From assembly GCF_905475395.1 (NCBI RefSeq), contig NC_058339.1, positions 49,051,172 through 49,115,171 on the forward strand: DNA of 64,000 nt. The letters are read 5' to 3'. Shown here piece by piece: positions 1-12,454 of the stretch (positions are counted from its first letter, which is position 1; each line of letters begins with the position of its first letter). Source of the stretch: Chrysoperla carnea (Eukaryota > Arthropoda > Insecta > Neuroptera > Chrysopidae). Both the position numbers and the translations under genes were made by a program. Below the pieces are notes generated by a model, which was not told the DNA's origin, made no database searches, and saw only the letters and a program-made list of their open reading frames with translations.

Positions 1-1455
1 TGCTACCATGCGGTTAGGGTCCACTTTTTTCCCCAGATTTATACACCCACTTCTAACTCAAAAATGGCTGGAAAATCTTCTATCTGTATGTATCTTATGA
101 GAGAAAATACTCCACATTGATTCAGGAGCTTATTTGGGATAACTTTCGAATAATGGAATATCTTTAGAATATTTAATAATAAGAATGTATAATAACGAAC
201 GAGAATGGACGAAAGCACAACGTTATAAATGGCTATCACTATTTATAATCCATCATTGTTAATACATAACTATGATTTCGTGAGATTGTCATTTTTGTTG
301 AAAATACAATTTATTTAATCATTTAAAAAAAAATTTAGACCAATAATATCAACTAAATAATATTTAATTAATGAAAAATATATTCTTTTGTGTGGAAAAA
401 ATACAAGCCGTGGTCGTTAAATTATTGTGTTCATTTGATTTCAACTTTAATAAAAAATTCAATTTCATTTTTACTCACAAATTTAAACATTCTGCAACTT
501 GTAAGGATTGCGTCTTCGTAAGGGTGCAATCTAAGCGTCAGCTCAATATATTTATACCTCATCAGTAAAACTTAACTTTGTACACCAATCGTACAAACTA
601 CTATTAATGAAATTCTTGAACGTTTCACAAAATTAAATTAAATTTTATAAAAAATTACGAGTCAAATTCACTTTTTTTAATACAAAAAATTACCATATAA
701 TTTCAACAACAACAAAATTAGCTTACACCATAACTTTATTTTATTTCACAGAATTTAACAAAAAAAAAAACTCTTTATAAAAATCAATCATGCAAAAATA
801 CCGAAAACCTTTTTTTTTTTAAATTTGAATATACGAAAATATATAGAAATGCACAAGAGGGCGATAATCTACCCCCATTTGAACGTTCAAAAACGGGTAA
901 TTGAATAAAACATACCAACTATAGTGTCAATAACCCATAAACTTGACCCTCAAATATAAATAATTTTTTTTAAACACATATATAACACATTTCAACCTAA
1001 ATGCAAATTTTATTTAACAAAAAAGATCACAAATAGATTTATGTAATAAAAATTTAATCAAGATATTCGGGATAACATATTTTCATGACGTTAAATGAAA
1101 ATATCAATTTAAATTTGTTCTTCAATAAAAAAATAAAGTGTCTTCTTCTACAACCAGAAATCTTAAAGCAGGTTCTACAAAAATTTTAACTTCAAAATTA
1201 ATGTATTTTTTTCTAAAATTCAATATTTCTAAGCTTTTTGTAAAATATTATTTCTAAAGTTAACTTGATTTTTGTATATTTAGTACAAAACAACCTCTAA
1301 TTACTCTTCAGAACTTTATAAAATATATTCAAAAATTATTTTAAGATTTTGAAAAGCTCAAAAATTTAATTTATTTGCATTAATTTTCAGCTTTAAAAAT
1401 AACCTTTCAGAGTTTCAAACATTAAACTGTTAATAACAACGGTGAACTTAAGGAA
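1..1455. other. AT-rich stretch without a gene
   Basis: Low-complexity AT-rich sequence with poly-A and poly-T runs. Reading frames here are short and have the Phe/Ile/Lys/Asn-heavy composition expected of chance translation. I see no splice-consistent coding segment and no RNA gene. Confidence 0.7.
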
Positions 1456-2045
1456 AACAAGTGAAAACAAACCAGACTGAGTTAATTGTTGAAATACCAT
1501 GTATAGACAGTGTTGATTACGCTATCGTTTGTGTTGGCAACTCGTAAGTAAAGAAAGATATCCACTCTTAGATAGCCACACATTTATAACTGATATTACC
1601 ATATAATACATACTATAAAATTAGCATCTAATAAACGCCCTCGTGGGTAAACAGTTCTGTTTACAAAAAAAAATTTCAAACAAAAGTTGTTTATTTTTAT
1701 ATAAAGAACATTTTTTACGTTTAAACTTTTGTTATATCTCTAACGATTTACAAGATGGAACCGACGGATTCAAGACCCAATTAACCTATGTTGCTCAGTT
1801 ACGCACTCGACTTCACTTTTTATGTTCTAAGCACGCTATAAAAATTTCAGCTTGTTATCATTTTTGTTTTTAAGTTATCGTGTTGACAGACAGACGGACA
1901 GACAACCGAAAATGAACTTATTAGGTGATTTTATGAACACCTATACAAAAATTTTGTTCGTACCATGAATATTTTTAAGCGTTACAAACTTGGGACTAAA
2001 CTAATTAATTTACTATGATATATTTCATATATACATGGTATAAAA
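1456..2045 (+). repeat. Dispersed repeat family A, copy 1
   Basis: One of four large copies of the same ~550-600 bp sequence (others at 3701-4256, 36186-36840 and, inverted, 37855-38386). Shared landmarks in order are a start AACAAGTGAAAACAAAC, a small palindrome around CAATTGACTGAGTCAATTG (degraded in this copy), a segment GATTCAAGACCCAATT, a GACAGACGGACAGACAACCG tract, and an end near GTTACAAACTTGGGACTAA. No copy has a conserved long reading frame, so it looks like a non-autonomous element or a piece of one. The class cannot be assigned from sequence alone. Confidence 0.8.
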
Positions 2046-3700
2046 ATCACAAGGAGTCTTTTTGACGTAAAATTATCCAAATAATCTCGGATAGCTTTAT
2101 TTGATTCAAAAAATTGACATTTAACTGTTTCTGGGAAGGGGAAGGGATATACAAAAATTGGACCAACAGGGTTCCGGCAACATCCGGAATCTATAAGCTT
2201 TTCTGACCAAGAATCAATTGACAAAATGCGTTCCTCAGATTTTGAACACTCAACTCGAATATTGCGCCTGCTCTATTAGACAATATTATTATTGAAGATT
2301 AAATTGATTGTCAATTGTTCAATCTATTATCATTCGTTAATATTATTATGTGTTTAATACAATAAATATTGAGTTATGTTGATGATTTCACTTGAAATTA
2401 TTTTTAAAATATTAGTATTATTGATTAAATAACACTTAAACTGTATTACTACTTGTTATTAAGGTTCCGTATTTAATATTATTACCACTCGAATGATTAA
2501 TATCGGTACATAATTATTTAAATGAAACTTAATACAAATAACCTGTCAATACAAATGGTTTGTGTATAAAACACATATAAAAATGATTGAAGTTCTACAC
2601 ACACTGATTCCGAAACGTTTAGTCTTGCATTTAAATCTTTGAGATGTAAAACGTATCCTGTAAGATTAATATAGAAAATACTGTAACCAAATTTAAACAT
2701 TTAAAAGCCATATCGAACTATCAACTTTTAGGAAATAGCAAAACATTTCAAATTGGAAAGTTGTTCCTTATAAAACAATTCACATCTTTTTCCGAATCAT
2801 TTTTCTTAATTCAATGCATAGTTCGATCAAATGGACAGCAAAAAAAGTAAAGTTATTCTAATTCCTAAACATGGGTATTAAATTTAAATTTTCGCTTTCA
2901 ATTTGACGAAAAAACGATACCCTTACTGACTACTGTCTTTGAGTCTACTGGACGAAAAAGTTGAAAATTGTCAACAGAAATAACCATCGCAACTTCTTCC
3001 GTATAAACAAATAAACACAGAAATATTAAAATAATAAAAAACACACAAAAGTTCAAAAAACTTCAGTTCAATTATCGCGTATTTATTTATTTTATAATTA
3101 TGATTTAACTCAAAACCAAGAAAAATGCATGCTATTAACAAATTCCATATTGTTACACATTGAATATAATTCTTCGAAAGAATAAAATTACTAAACATTA
3201 GAAAATAATTAGAAATTTTGTAACGTTAAAACACTAGTGTACAAATAGAACCCTGTAAAAACATAAAACATTGATATATATATAGTTAACGCTTGATCGA
3301 TTTATATTTTATATATTTTAAACTATATTTTATATTGTTATTAATAAATAAATTAATTAATGTTTTTGTTGTTTTCAATTTTAGTATTTATTCGTTCATT
3401 GAACCTATTATTTTAATATACACATCACACATACATACAAACATATACTAAATACATTTAAATTTATATTGTTACAATAAATTAATAAGGTTTGGAATCT
3501 ATAATAATAAAATAGTCTAAAAATGAATATTCAAAAAATAGTTTAATCATATTTAGTAACAAAAACTTTTACTAAAGAGACACTTCAAAAAGAAAAAAAC
3601 AATTATAATTCATTGAATTCATTTGACCTTGTATTATTTGGAACATGTCGAAGACTACTTAAATGTCAATTCTAGTCTTAATAAGAAAATAGTATTAAAA
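2046..3700. other. AT-rich stretch without a gene
   Basis: No coding exon, RNA gene or clear repeat boundary was seen. Possible frames on the minus strand near 2.0-3.2 kb are short and low-complexity. Confidence 0.65.
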
Positions 3701-4256
3701 AAACAAGTGAAAAGAAACAATTGACTGAGTTAATTGGTGTAATACCATGGCAGACAGTGTTGATTACTCTATCACATTATATATACATACATGTCACACA
3801 TGCATAACTGATATTCCCATATAATACATACTATACAATTTGGGCATAATTTGCGCCCTCACGGATAAACAGTGATAGTTACGAAAAAATGTATCAATCA
3901 AAAGTTATATATTTGTATATAAGAAACAATTTTTACATTTAAACTTTTGTTCTATCTCTAACGGTTAAGAAGATGGGTCCTACGGACCCAAGAACCAAGA
4001 GATCAATGTTGCTCATTTACGACCTCGATCTCACTTTTTACGTACTGAATGCGCTGTAAAAATTTCAGCTTGATATTTTTTCCGTTTTTGAGTTATCAAG
4101 TTGACAGGCGGACGGACGGACAATCGTACATGGACTAATTAGATGATTCTATGAACACCTATACCAATAATTTTTAAGCGTTACAAACTTAGGACTAAAC
4201 TTAATACATGTAATAATATGTATATTTCATATAAACATGCGTATAATAAGAATTGT
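3701..4256 (+). repeat. Dispersed repeat family A, copy 2
   Basis: Same landmarks and order as copy 1, in the same orientation, including ATGGGTCCTACGGACCCAAG in the middle and a GACAGGCGGACGGACGGACA tract before the 3' end. Its start is preceded by an A-run, like the other copies. Divergence from copy 1 suggests separate older insertions rather than a recent local duplication. Confidence 0.8.
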
Positions 4257-7111
4257 CATGCAGGAAGATTTATCAATTCTTTGAACGAATTTTTCGAACT
4301 AGTTGCTAACTTGAACGCTGTAGCATCTCTTTAAAAAATGTATATTTAAATATAGGAAATGATTATGTTTTTGTCATCTACAGTGAGTTGCGTGAATACA
4401 TGAGAGGAGAATAAATTTGGCTTCTTGCTTCTGTTCACTAAGTTAAAGTTGTTAGAACAGCAAATCAATCGTTCTGAAATAATTTCAAATACTACGCTTG
4501 GCTCTAGATGTAAAATGAAGTACAATTTATTGTGTGAATAAAATGATTTTACACGTTACAAGTAAATTATTATAACTGTATAGAATATAAATTATTCACG
4601 TATTACATTTAATTTACCTGTACCTACATACATTTAACAGATTTAGTTTTCTTCAAATAAAATCAATTTATGAATTAAGAATTACCTTAAATATTGCTAC
4701 CCTCTTCCTGGACCTGGATTTGCCATTAATTTAGTTGACTGATTATTAGTTTATGACAGTTTTATTTGTAAAACTTTTAAGCCTAACAACTATCCGACTT
4801 GTCCTCCTTTAAGCCAAAAATTCCTATTTTGCCTAATCTTGAGCCAAAAGCTTAGTTCGCCAGCAAGGAGCACCGATTTTAATGAAACTTTTTGTAACGT
4901 GTTTATAGGATCCCGAGGAACATTCAGGCAAATTAACCTAGTCATAGAGTCGCATATGCAGTTCAAACTTAAGAAAAGTTTAAAAAATTGGAAAAATTAT
5001 TTTGTCTCAGATTTCCATATAAAATCGTTTCATTTTGACCCAAAAAACCTAGTCTGTTTGACGACTGGGCAAATAATTTTTAAGATATTTACTAAAATTG
5101 TATATGAGGGTATCCTGGACCCATTTTTCAAATCGATACTTCCAAGAATTGTCATTCATGGACGTATCGAGGGGAGGTTAGGTCAAGGCCACTGCCTCTC
5201 CGCACCATTGGCCATTGATTTAGTTAGGTAAGTTGGATTTATGCCAAAATACTGTTGAATTTATGAAATTTTTATGCCAAAATTTCTTATTTGGCCTCTT
5301 ATGAACCAAAGACTGTCTCCTTTGCGCCATGGATAAAATAATTTTTTCAGTTTCTATTTATTTGTCTTCTTATTCGAACATCGTCTACAGTGAATATTCA
5401 TCAATTTTAAGTTTATCTGAACATTACAAATTTTTCACGCTTTCTGAAATGACTTTCAAATACTACGTGATTCTAGTAATTGAAATTTTGAAATAATTGT
5501 TCTAAATGCTATACTTAATCAATTTTCATAGATAAGCTCAACCATTCGTCAACTTGTAGTATAATATAATCTTTTAAATATATAGATATCTCATTAGGAA
5601 TTGCATTGCTAATAAAATTTTATTTAACTAAATAAGCAAATAATTTAATCGGTTTTATTTAATGTGCTTATCAGAAAATACATTTATATATCATGTAGAA
5701 TTCAAACTTAAATATTCATCAAGGTGAAACTATAATAATGCTTTTATATGAAAAAGCATCCTAAACAATTAAACATGCAGGAAATAATAAAGCTGTAGCT
5801 CTTAAAAAATAGAGCGGCTTTAAATATGTAGCCCAAACAATGAAGAAGATAATAAAAATCATTAACTTGAGAGTTTGAATGGAAAAAATTATGTTTTGTT
5901 GATCCCCTAGTCAAAAAGTACATTAAATACTTTTGTGGTTTGCATTTTGTGGCTTAGCAACATGGCAATATCCTACACCAAGCCACTAAAATCTCCAGAG
6001 TTATGTGTACTCTAGATTTAGGCTACTATAGCGTAGAATAAAAAATTTGTTCTACAGAAACAAAGTGTGTTTGAATTTTCATTCATGTAGCAGATTTTTG
6101 TCCCGAGTTTTAAATTTCTTTTAATGAAAACTTTCTTTTTAATGAAATTGATCCTAGAAATCTAGATCCATCTAATCGATATTCCAGAAATCTAGTCGAT
6201 TTCTCAGAATCTATACAGAAAATAATTTGATGAATTCGATTTTGATGTTATTTGGGTAAAGCCTACACAAATTATGGACTTTTTGCTATTTTTTTTAATA
6301 AGTAGGTACTTAGGTAAGTAAATTCTTTTTCGAAAAAATTACAAGTAACTTTTTATTTAGGAATTTTACCGACTTTAGTGTTAAAGTCATTTGACAATTG
6401 ATCGAACAATTGGTACATCTCGAAATAGTACATGAAGCCCTATATTTTGGAGAGTTTCAACCGGTATCTCAAGATTTCAGACGGTATCTAAAAATTTTTG
6501 TTCTATTTTTGCAAAAAAAAATTGGGAGAAAAAAATCCAAAAAACAATAAAATTTAGGCCCTAATTTGGCTAAAAGATTAATCTTTTACAATATTTTCCA
6601 AAAATAGAAGAAAAGTTTTTAATTTCTTGGGCTCTTTCTTAGCGTACCAATAAAATACTAAAAATAGGGTTATTATTGGTAAAAAATAATAAAAATTTTG
6701 TTTGTGATTAAAATAAAAGTCCTTGTTGGAGATAAAATGCAAACACAAAGATCATAAAAATCCATTTTATTGGGTTGGGCAGATTCAAAAATTTGTTGAC
6801 ATTTTTTACTTTTTTCTGATTTCGATAAGAATTCCTGATCATATTTTCTTCTAATTTTCGATTTTCCCGGTTTGTGAATCTGCTGATATTGAAAATGAAA
6901 AAAGAAGCTGCGTAAATATTTTTTTCGATAACCACAGACACAATTTTCTGCGGGCTTTGCCAATATTTCCATCATAAATATTTTTCGAAATTGTTTAACC
7001 CTGGAGTTGTGTTTTAAAATTTTCCCTTTTACTCATTTTATTCGGTACAAAAAGTAAAATAGATAACAGTATAAATATATGAAATAAATTGAATACATCT
7101 ATACATCATTA
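4257..7111. other. Gene-free interval with probable repeat remnants
   Basis: The longest open stretch, 4839-5231 plus, would begin at TTG, lacks a plausible Kozak ATG and matches no family I know. Words such as 'gccaaaa' and 'gagccaaa' recur at 4.80-4.86 and 5.24-5.31 kb, which suggests an old repeat rather than a gene. Nothing in 5.3-7.1 kb supports coding. Confidence 0.55.
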
Positions 7112-8521
7112 TAGTCCTGTCATTTTGCACGAAAAAAGTACAAAACGGGTAATTTTTTTGTATCTCAACCTATTGAGCCAAATTTTTTTTAATTTTCTGG
7201 AAGGTACATAGTTCAAAATCTACATCTAACCTGGTGTCGCTAGAAGGTTTTACGATATTGGCCAAGTAGATCAATTATTGTAATCCATTCCTGGGTTGAT
7301 TTTAAAAAATTTTAAACTTTGAATTATATGGGCCAAATATAACTCAACGCTTAGAATATTCATTAATATAACAAAATGGTCCAAAAAAAGTATACTCGGG
7401 GATTATCAGGATCACAAAAAACATTTGAGTACAATTTTTTAGCCAATTTCTGACTTCGGAATCGTGATCAGTGACCCCGAAAATCTTCGAGGGTACTTTT
7501 CTGGTCGATTTTGTTAAAGATTTTCAAAGTTTTAAAATTTTTAAAAATTACCTCCAAAGTGGTTTCCAATAATTGGCTTATCTGGCCACTAGCAATTATC
7601 AAACTTTCTAGTGCCACCCAGTTAGAAGTAGATTTTGATCTTTGCACTTCCCTTAACATATATATAAACAAAAAATTGACCCAATAGGTCGAGATACAAA
7701 AAACACACGAGATGTGTCGTGGGACACTCGATAGGAACTAAATTCCTTTCTTACCTTGGGACAATATAAATGTAGCGTTTACTTTTTTTATTTACACGAT
7801 ATTTTTCTGCAAATATAAGGTATTTTTTTTAAAAGACAAATACTTGTTTGATTCTTTAAAGAATTTAATTTTTTAGCTACCTTTAGTTTTTACTGTATGT
7901 ATTAATTGTAATATTAGCTTAAAAAAGACATACAAGATTTAGTAGAAAAAGCATATAAGATTTAGTAGTCAACCCAATATGTGCGTACATTACCTACATT
8001 TGGTTTGAGCAGGGTATTTATTATGACATAACATAAAAATTTCATTGTACTACTTTAAGTTATCTTTAACTTCTGTAACTGTCACAACTCATTAAATGAT
8101 AAAATATAAAATTTTGACAAAAAATACAAATTGACAAATATAAAAATATTTTTGCATTTTCTCAAAATTTTGCAAGCTGAATCGATAGACCTCTTCATCG
8201 ATTTTTTTTTTTTTTGTTTTGGACAAAAAATTACTCAACCTAAGAAAATATAAAGTATTTTATCTTTATCAAACAGCGCTTTTTGACTAGGATAAAAGAC
8301 ATGTGATTTGTCTTTACTTGAATGAAAGCTGTCCGAAATAAAAAAAGAATCGTTTTGTAAATGAAAAGCTCTATTGATAAAGACTTAGTTTCCCTAGGTA
8401 ACCTAGATGAAATTATTCGGTTTTTGGTCTTTTTTTTGGCAGCAAACAAAGCAGAACGCTAACTTGCGATAAGGAACATAGTTCCAAAAATTCCATTTAA
8501 AATGCTATAATGACAGGACTA
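7112..8521. mobile_element. Non-autonomous inverted-repeat element flanked by TA
   Basis: The ends read TA-GTCCTGTCATT on the left (7112-7124) and AATGACAGGAC-TA on the right (8509-8521), so an 11-bp inverted terminus is bounded on both sides by TA, the target duplication of Tc1/mariner-type elements. A second inward pair lies inside: TATCTCAACCTATTG near 7171 and CAATAGGTCGAGATA near 7682. No transposase-like frame is present in the 1.4 kb, so this would be a non-autonomous derivative. The short terminus leaves room for coincidence. Confidence 0.5.
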
Positions 8522-9387
8522 CATACTATTACTACACACAATACCTATACAATACGTACTGAGATACTAACACTTACACACCTCTCTTTTGAAATAGCAT
8601 CAAGTTGATTCTTCTTTCGAATGAAATGAAAAGTTGAAATGAAATGTTATTGTTAAATTTGAATTCATAAATGATACTCATTTGTACGTGACACGTGCTT
8701 CATGCTTTATCCAAAGCGCATAATTATTTGCATATGGTGAGAAGAACCAACGTTTTACTATCAACTAGTCAGTCAGACTTATACAATATGTATATTATTT
8801 TAAATAACGAGTGAAACTAATATCAATTTTATATTCAGATTTTCTTTCCAGCTAAATGAAAACAAACTTCATTAAAGAAATTACTTTTTCATATCATGCC
8901 AAATCACCGACGATTTAAGGATGTTCATTCATCATGTTTTACTGTGTGCGTTCATAGGGAAATAGTATGTCAATTTTCTGTTATTCGTTGTGTGCGTAGT
9001 CATGGTAGGGACAATAAAATCGATGCCAGCGCTTCCAGTGAAAAATTTTGGCGATAAAGGAGGCTGTTATGACTAATTTGCAATTCTTTACATGTTAATG
9101 TTTTAGAAAATATCAAATTAAAATTATTGAAAAACACGAATTAATTAAACTTAATGTATTAAGAAATTGTGAAAATAAGAAATCAAATTGCACAAATATT
9201 ATTTTTCAAATGTAAATTATCATAATTATTTATTTAAATTTGTGAGACAATAATATTAAATTTTCAATGTAAGTCATAAATGCAATCCATACAATTATAT
9301 ATGCATCCATACAATTCTATAATTAAAGTAGTGTATCGTTACCATGGAAACGCCTCCTATAAAACTCACGCACTGTGCGAATAGATT
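8522..9387. other. Gene-free interval
   Basis: AT-rich sequence with no coding exon, RNA gene or repeat that I can support. Confidence 0.6.
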
Positions 9388-9551
9388 ATCACTCGTCAAT
9401 AATAGAAACAAATAAATTAGTAGATAATGATCCGATAAGAGAGTAATTACTTAATTAAAAATACACTAAATAACATAACCATTCTCATAACAGGTTATGT
9501 TAATTCGAATCATTATCTACTAATTTATTTTTTCTATTACTGGCGAATGAT
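9388..9551. mobile_element. Small MITE-like inverted repeat
   Basis: A 164-bp segment whose ~44-nt ends are inverted copies of each other with a few mismatches; the left arm contains AATAAATTAGTAGATAATGA and the right arm its reverse complement. Between them sits a second perfect 10-bp stem, TAACATAACC (9471-9480) against GGTTATGTTA (9493-9502). The nested hairpin is typical of a miniature inverted-repeat element. No target duplication is evident. Confidence 0.6.
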
Positions 9552-10579
9552 GGTCCTTAAAAATTTAAATGATTATTAACTGATTAAAGTTTCAAATATA
9601 GTTTTCGATATTATTTTTGAGAAATATCGATTTATATTATCCATTTAGTCCCATTTTAAACCTTGCGCTTTTTGTCACTTTAATTCAACGAAATTAATTC
9701 GATAACAGTTATTTTTTTTCTAATCATTTAAACTTTGATATTCTCATAATAATTTTTTTCTATTAACAAGTCTCATGAGTGTACGTCCTTAATATAATTA
9801 TTTTAGATTTTGTTGAAATTACACTATGATTGTATGATTTGTATGGTTCTTCCTCAATACTTTATACTTAAAGGATTCCAAGGTCACTTTAAGGTGACCA
9901 AGGATGATGGGTTCGTTATGTTATCAATAACAAAAATCCAAAAAAGTTGCAAAAAAGTTTGCCTCGGAACGATCTTTATTGGCGGAATTTTTGAAAAATT
10001 TTGAAAAAATGTGGTTTTTTGGGAAAACTTTTGATTTTTTCTGTAAAAAAGACAATGCTCTTTTGTCAATAAAACACAAAAATCGATTGTTATTATTTTT
10101 ATGGTATTTAGACACTTTTTTTTTTAAATTTCAACAATAGAGATAAGGAGGCCAGCAAAGTGCCTCTGTAGGGGTCAAAATGAACCAAAAGTGCCCTAAA
10201 ATACATAATGTAAAAACATACAAAACGTATAGTATTAATAAATATTATTTTTTTAAAAATATAACTTTTTTTTTTGTTATTTTTTAAATATTTAAAACAA
10301 AAAAAATTTGTAATTTTTTCTAAAAATTCGCTAAAATGTTTCTTTGTTTTTCCTCTCGTAGGTCATATTACGGGACTCTTTTAGGCGTGTACTAGACGCA
10401 CTTGGTCAATTTTTTTTTATTTCGTAGAATGTGGAAATTATGCATCGCTCAAAATCAAATCCTTTTAATATTCTTTTTGATAAGTAAAATAAAAACAATT
10501 TTACCGATCAGCATTTAATTATTTAAGTAACAGAGCGATGAATGAATTGATTTTCAAAAACTTTTTCCTGGTAGTGGAG
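9552..10579. other. Gene-free interval
   Basis: Frames overlapping on both strands around 9.8-10.1 kb arise from A/T-run sequence such as 'ttttgaaaaattttgaaaaa' and do not look like protein. No gene seen. Confidence 0.6.
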
Positions 10580-10580
10580 C

Positions 10581-11149
10581 AAGAGCTCGCTGCAAAAAAC
10601 CTGGCCTATCGAGTTACCGGATGAAGTATTTTTTAAATGATACTACTCACTGTAACTATTAAAAAAATCATTTAGTGCCAGGGCAAATATGGTGCATAAC
10701 CTTGGTATATTTTTTCTAAGGTACATTTTTTGGACATAAACTGTACCAATCGAGTAACCGCTTGAAACTGATTTTAAAATGTAGTTTCGAGTGAGTAGAA
10801 AATAATTATGAACAACTGCCTCGGTCAATCTGGTGCTAACCCCATGGCACGACACATTTTTTAATTTTTTTTTGTTGTGTTACCGTACCTATCGAGTAAC
10901 CGCTTCAAACTGTAATTAAATTGAAGTTTAAACATTTCTTATTAAGAAAATATATTAGTGCCACTTCTATTTTAGTGACAAATGCCCGGCACGATACTTT
11001 ATATTCCTTCAAGTCCCATACTATTGCTCATATAATCTATAACAGATACATTGGGGAATAAATGAATAAACATCAAATATCAACATAAAATACAATGAAA
11101 GTTCTCTCATATATTTTACTATAAAATTAATTAAAAAAATTTAAATATC
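10581..11149 (+). repeat. Left terminal inverted repeat
   Basis: Left arm of the element. It contains three related subterminal motifs in the same direction, at 10605-10626, 10743-10770 and 10885-10912, sharing the core ATCGAGTAACCG (first copy ATCGAGTTACCG). It also carries scattered GTGCC/GGCAC words. An apparent frame at 10643-10855 is mirrored in the right arm only because the arms are copies, and is not evidence of coding. Confidence 0.85.
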
Positions 11150-11177
11150 AAAACTTGTCAAAAGCTGTCCAAACTTG

Positions 11178-11783
11178 ATGCGAACATTGAGCGCGAATAT
11201 AGACGAAATTGATAATTTAAGAAGTATGGAAATATTGCAAGAATATACTTGTAAAATTTATGGAATAAGTTGTAACAATGTAAATGATGCGAGATTATTA
11301 ATGTTTCAAAATCGATTTACGTCAACGTCTGTAGCAGAATATTTTATGAAAAATGTAAAAAGATTTGATTCAACTCAACTTCCACCATGTTGGAAGTCAC
11401 TGAAACAAAAAATTTTACGAACTATCTATGTAACTTCAATGTGGCAGAATGCTACTGAAGCTAACTGCATCAATTTCTCACCAGAACAATGCGGATGGAC
11501 AGTAAATGACAATAAAATTGAACCGCTTTGGTTCGAAGGTGATCTAACACCTCTCTTAGTTGAAGACATTGTTATGGTGGAACTTGATGAAGTAGAGCTT
11601 AATGAAATTGATAATTGTAACGATGATTCTTATGATAATGATGATTACAACAAAAAAAATGACAGTGACCATAACGATAATAACGATGATAATCATGAAA
11701 ATAAAGGTGACCATGATGATAATTATGATAAAAGTGACGATGATCATGACGATAGTGATGATGATGATCATGATGACATTTAA
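11178..11783 (+). CDS. Element-encoded protein fragment with Asp-rich tail
   Basis: 201 codons from ATG 11178; the frame stays open upstream to about 11145, and the residues encoded there (KLVKSCPNL) read on naturally into the ORF, so this is probably the 3' part of a longer frame. Residues 1-130 resemble, from memory only, the C-terminal part of large arthropod proteins of unknown function, with the pattern LPP, then MW-N-A, then CGW; I cannot verify that without a search. From about residue 145 the protein is almost entirely Asp, Asn, His and Lys, the product of GAT/AAT/GAC repeats. Frames on the other strand over this tail are shadows. No catalytic motif is visible, and function is unknown. 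Confidence 0.5.
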   Translation: MRTLSANIDEIDNLRSMEILQEYTCKIYGISCNNVNDARLLMFQNRFTSTSVAEYFMKNVKRFDSTQLPPCWKSLKQKILRTIYVTSMWQNATEANCINFSPEQCGWTVNDNKIEPLWFEGDLTPLLVEDIVMVELDEVELNEIDNCNDDSYDNDDYNKKNDSDHNDNNDDNHENKGDHDDNYDKSDDDHDDSDDDDHDDI

Positions 11784-11820
11784 TAATAATTCTATATATA
11801 TAGTTCAATGTATATTTTTA

Positions 11821-12454
11821 GATATTTAAGTTTTTTAATTAATTTTATAGTAAAATATGTATATGAGAGAACTTTCATTGTATTTTATGTTGATACTTTA
11901 TAAAATACTCGTATAAATAAAAAAAATCACTTAAAAATTACTGTAATTGTTATCCATTAGATGTTTATTCATTTATTCCCCAATGTATCTGTTATAGATT
12001 ATATGAGCAATAGTATGGGACTTGAAGGAATATAAAGTATCGTGCCGGGCATTTGTCACTAAAATAGAAGTGGCACTAATATATTTTCTTAATAAGAAAT
12101 GTTTAAACTTCAATTTAATTACAGTTTGAAGCGGTTAATCGATAGGTACGGTAACACAACAAAAAAAAAATTAAAAAATGTGTCGTGCCATGGGGTTAGC
12201 ACCAGATTGACCGAGGCAGTTGTTCATAATTATTTTCTACTCACTCGAAACTACATTTTAAAATCAGTTTCAAGCGGTTACTCGATTGGTACAGTTTATG
12301 TCCAAAAAATGTACCTTAGAAAAAATATAGCAAGGTTATGCACCATATTTGCCCTGGCACTAAATGATTTTTTTAATAGTTACAGTGAGTAGTATCATTT
12401 AAAAAATACTTCATCCGGTAACTCGATAGGCCAGGTTTTTTGCAGCGAGCTCTT
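11821..12454 (-). repeat. Right terminal inverted repeat
   Basis: Inverted copy of the left arm, with the same three subterminal motifs in the opposite direction near 12123-12150, 12266-12293 and 12410-12431. It carries about 60 extra bases around 11900-11960 that the left arm lacks. The first inner motif has TTAATCGAT where the left arm has the complement of TTACTCGAT. Confidence 0.85.

Noticed and set aside
4839..5231. 130-codon open frame on the plus strand
   Set aside because: It opens at TTG, has no good ATG context, no splice-consistent neighbour and no recognisable domain; surrounding words repeat as in an old mobile element.
6673..6975. 100-codon minus-strand frame
   Set aside because: AT-driven composition, overlaps a second frame equally open, no domain or splice context.
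11556..11829. Open frames on both strands over the acidic tail
   Set aside because: They are translations of the GAT/AAT repeat in other frames (poly-Ile/Met or poly-His) and not genes.
12099..12392. 97-codon frame shared with the minus strand at 10643-10855
   Set aside because: The match is explained by the two being inverted arms of one element; only one arm carries the extended version and there is no protein-like constraint visible.
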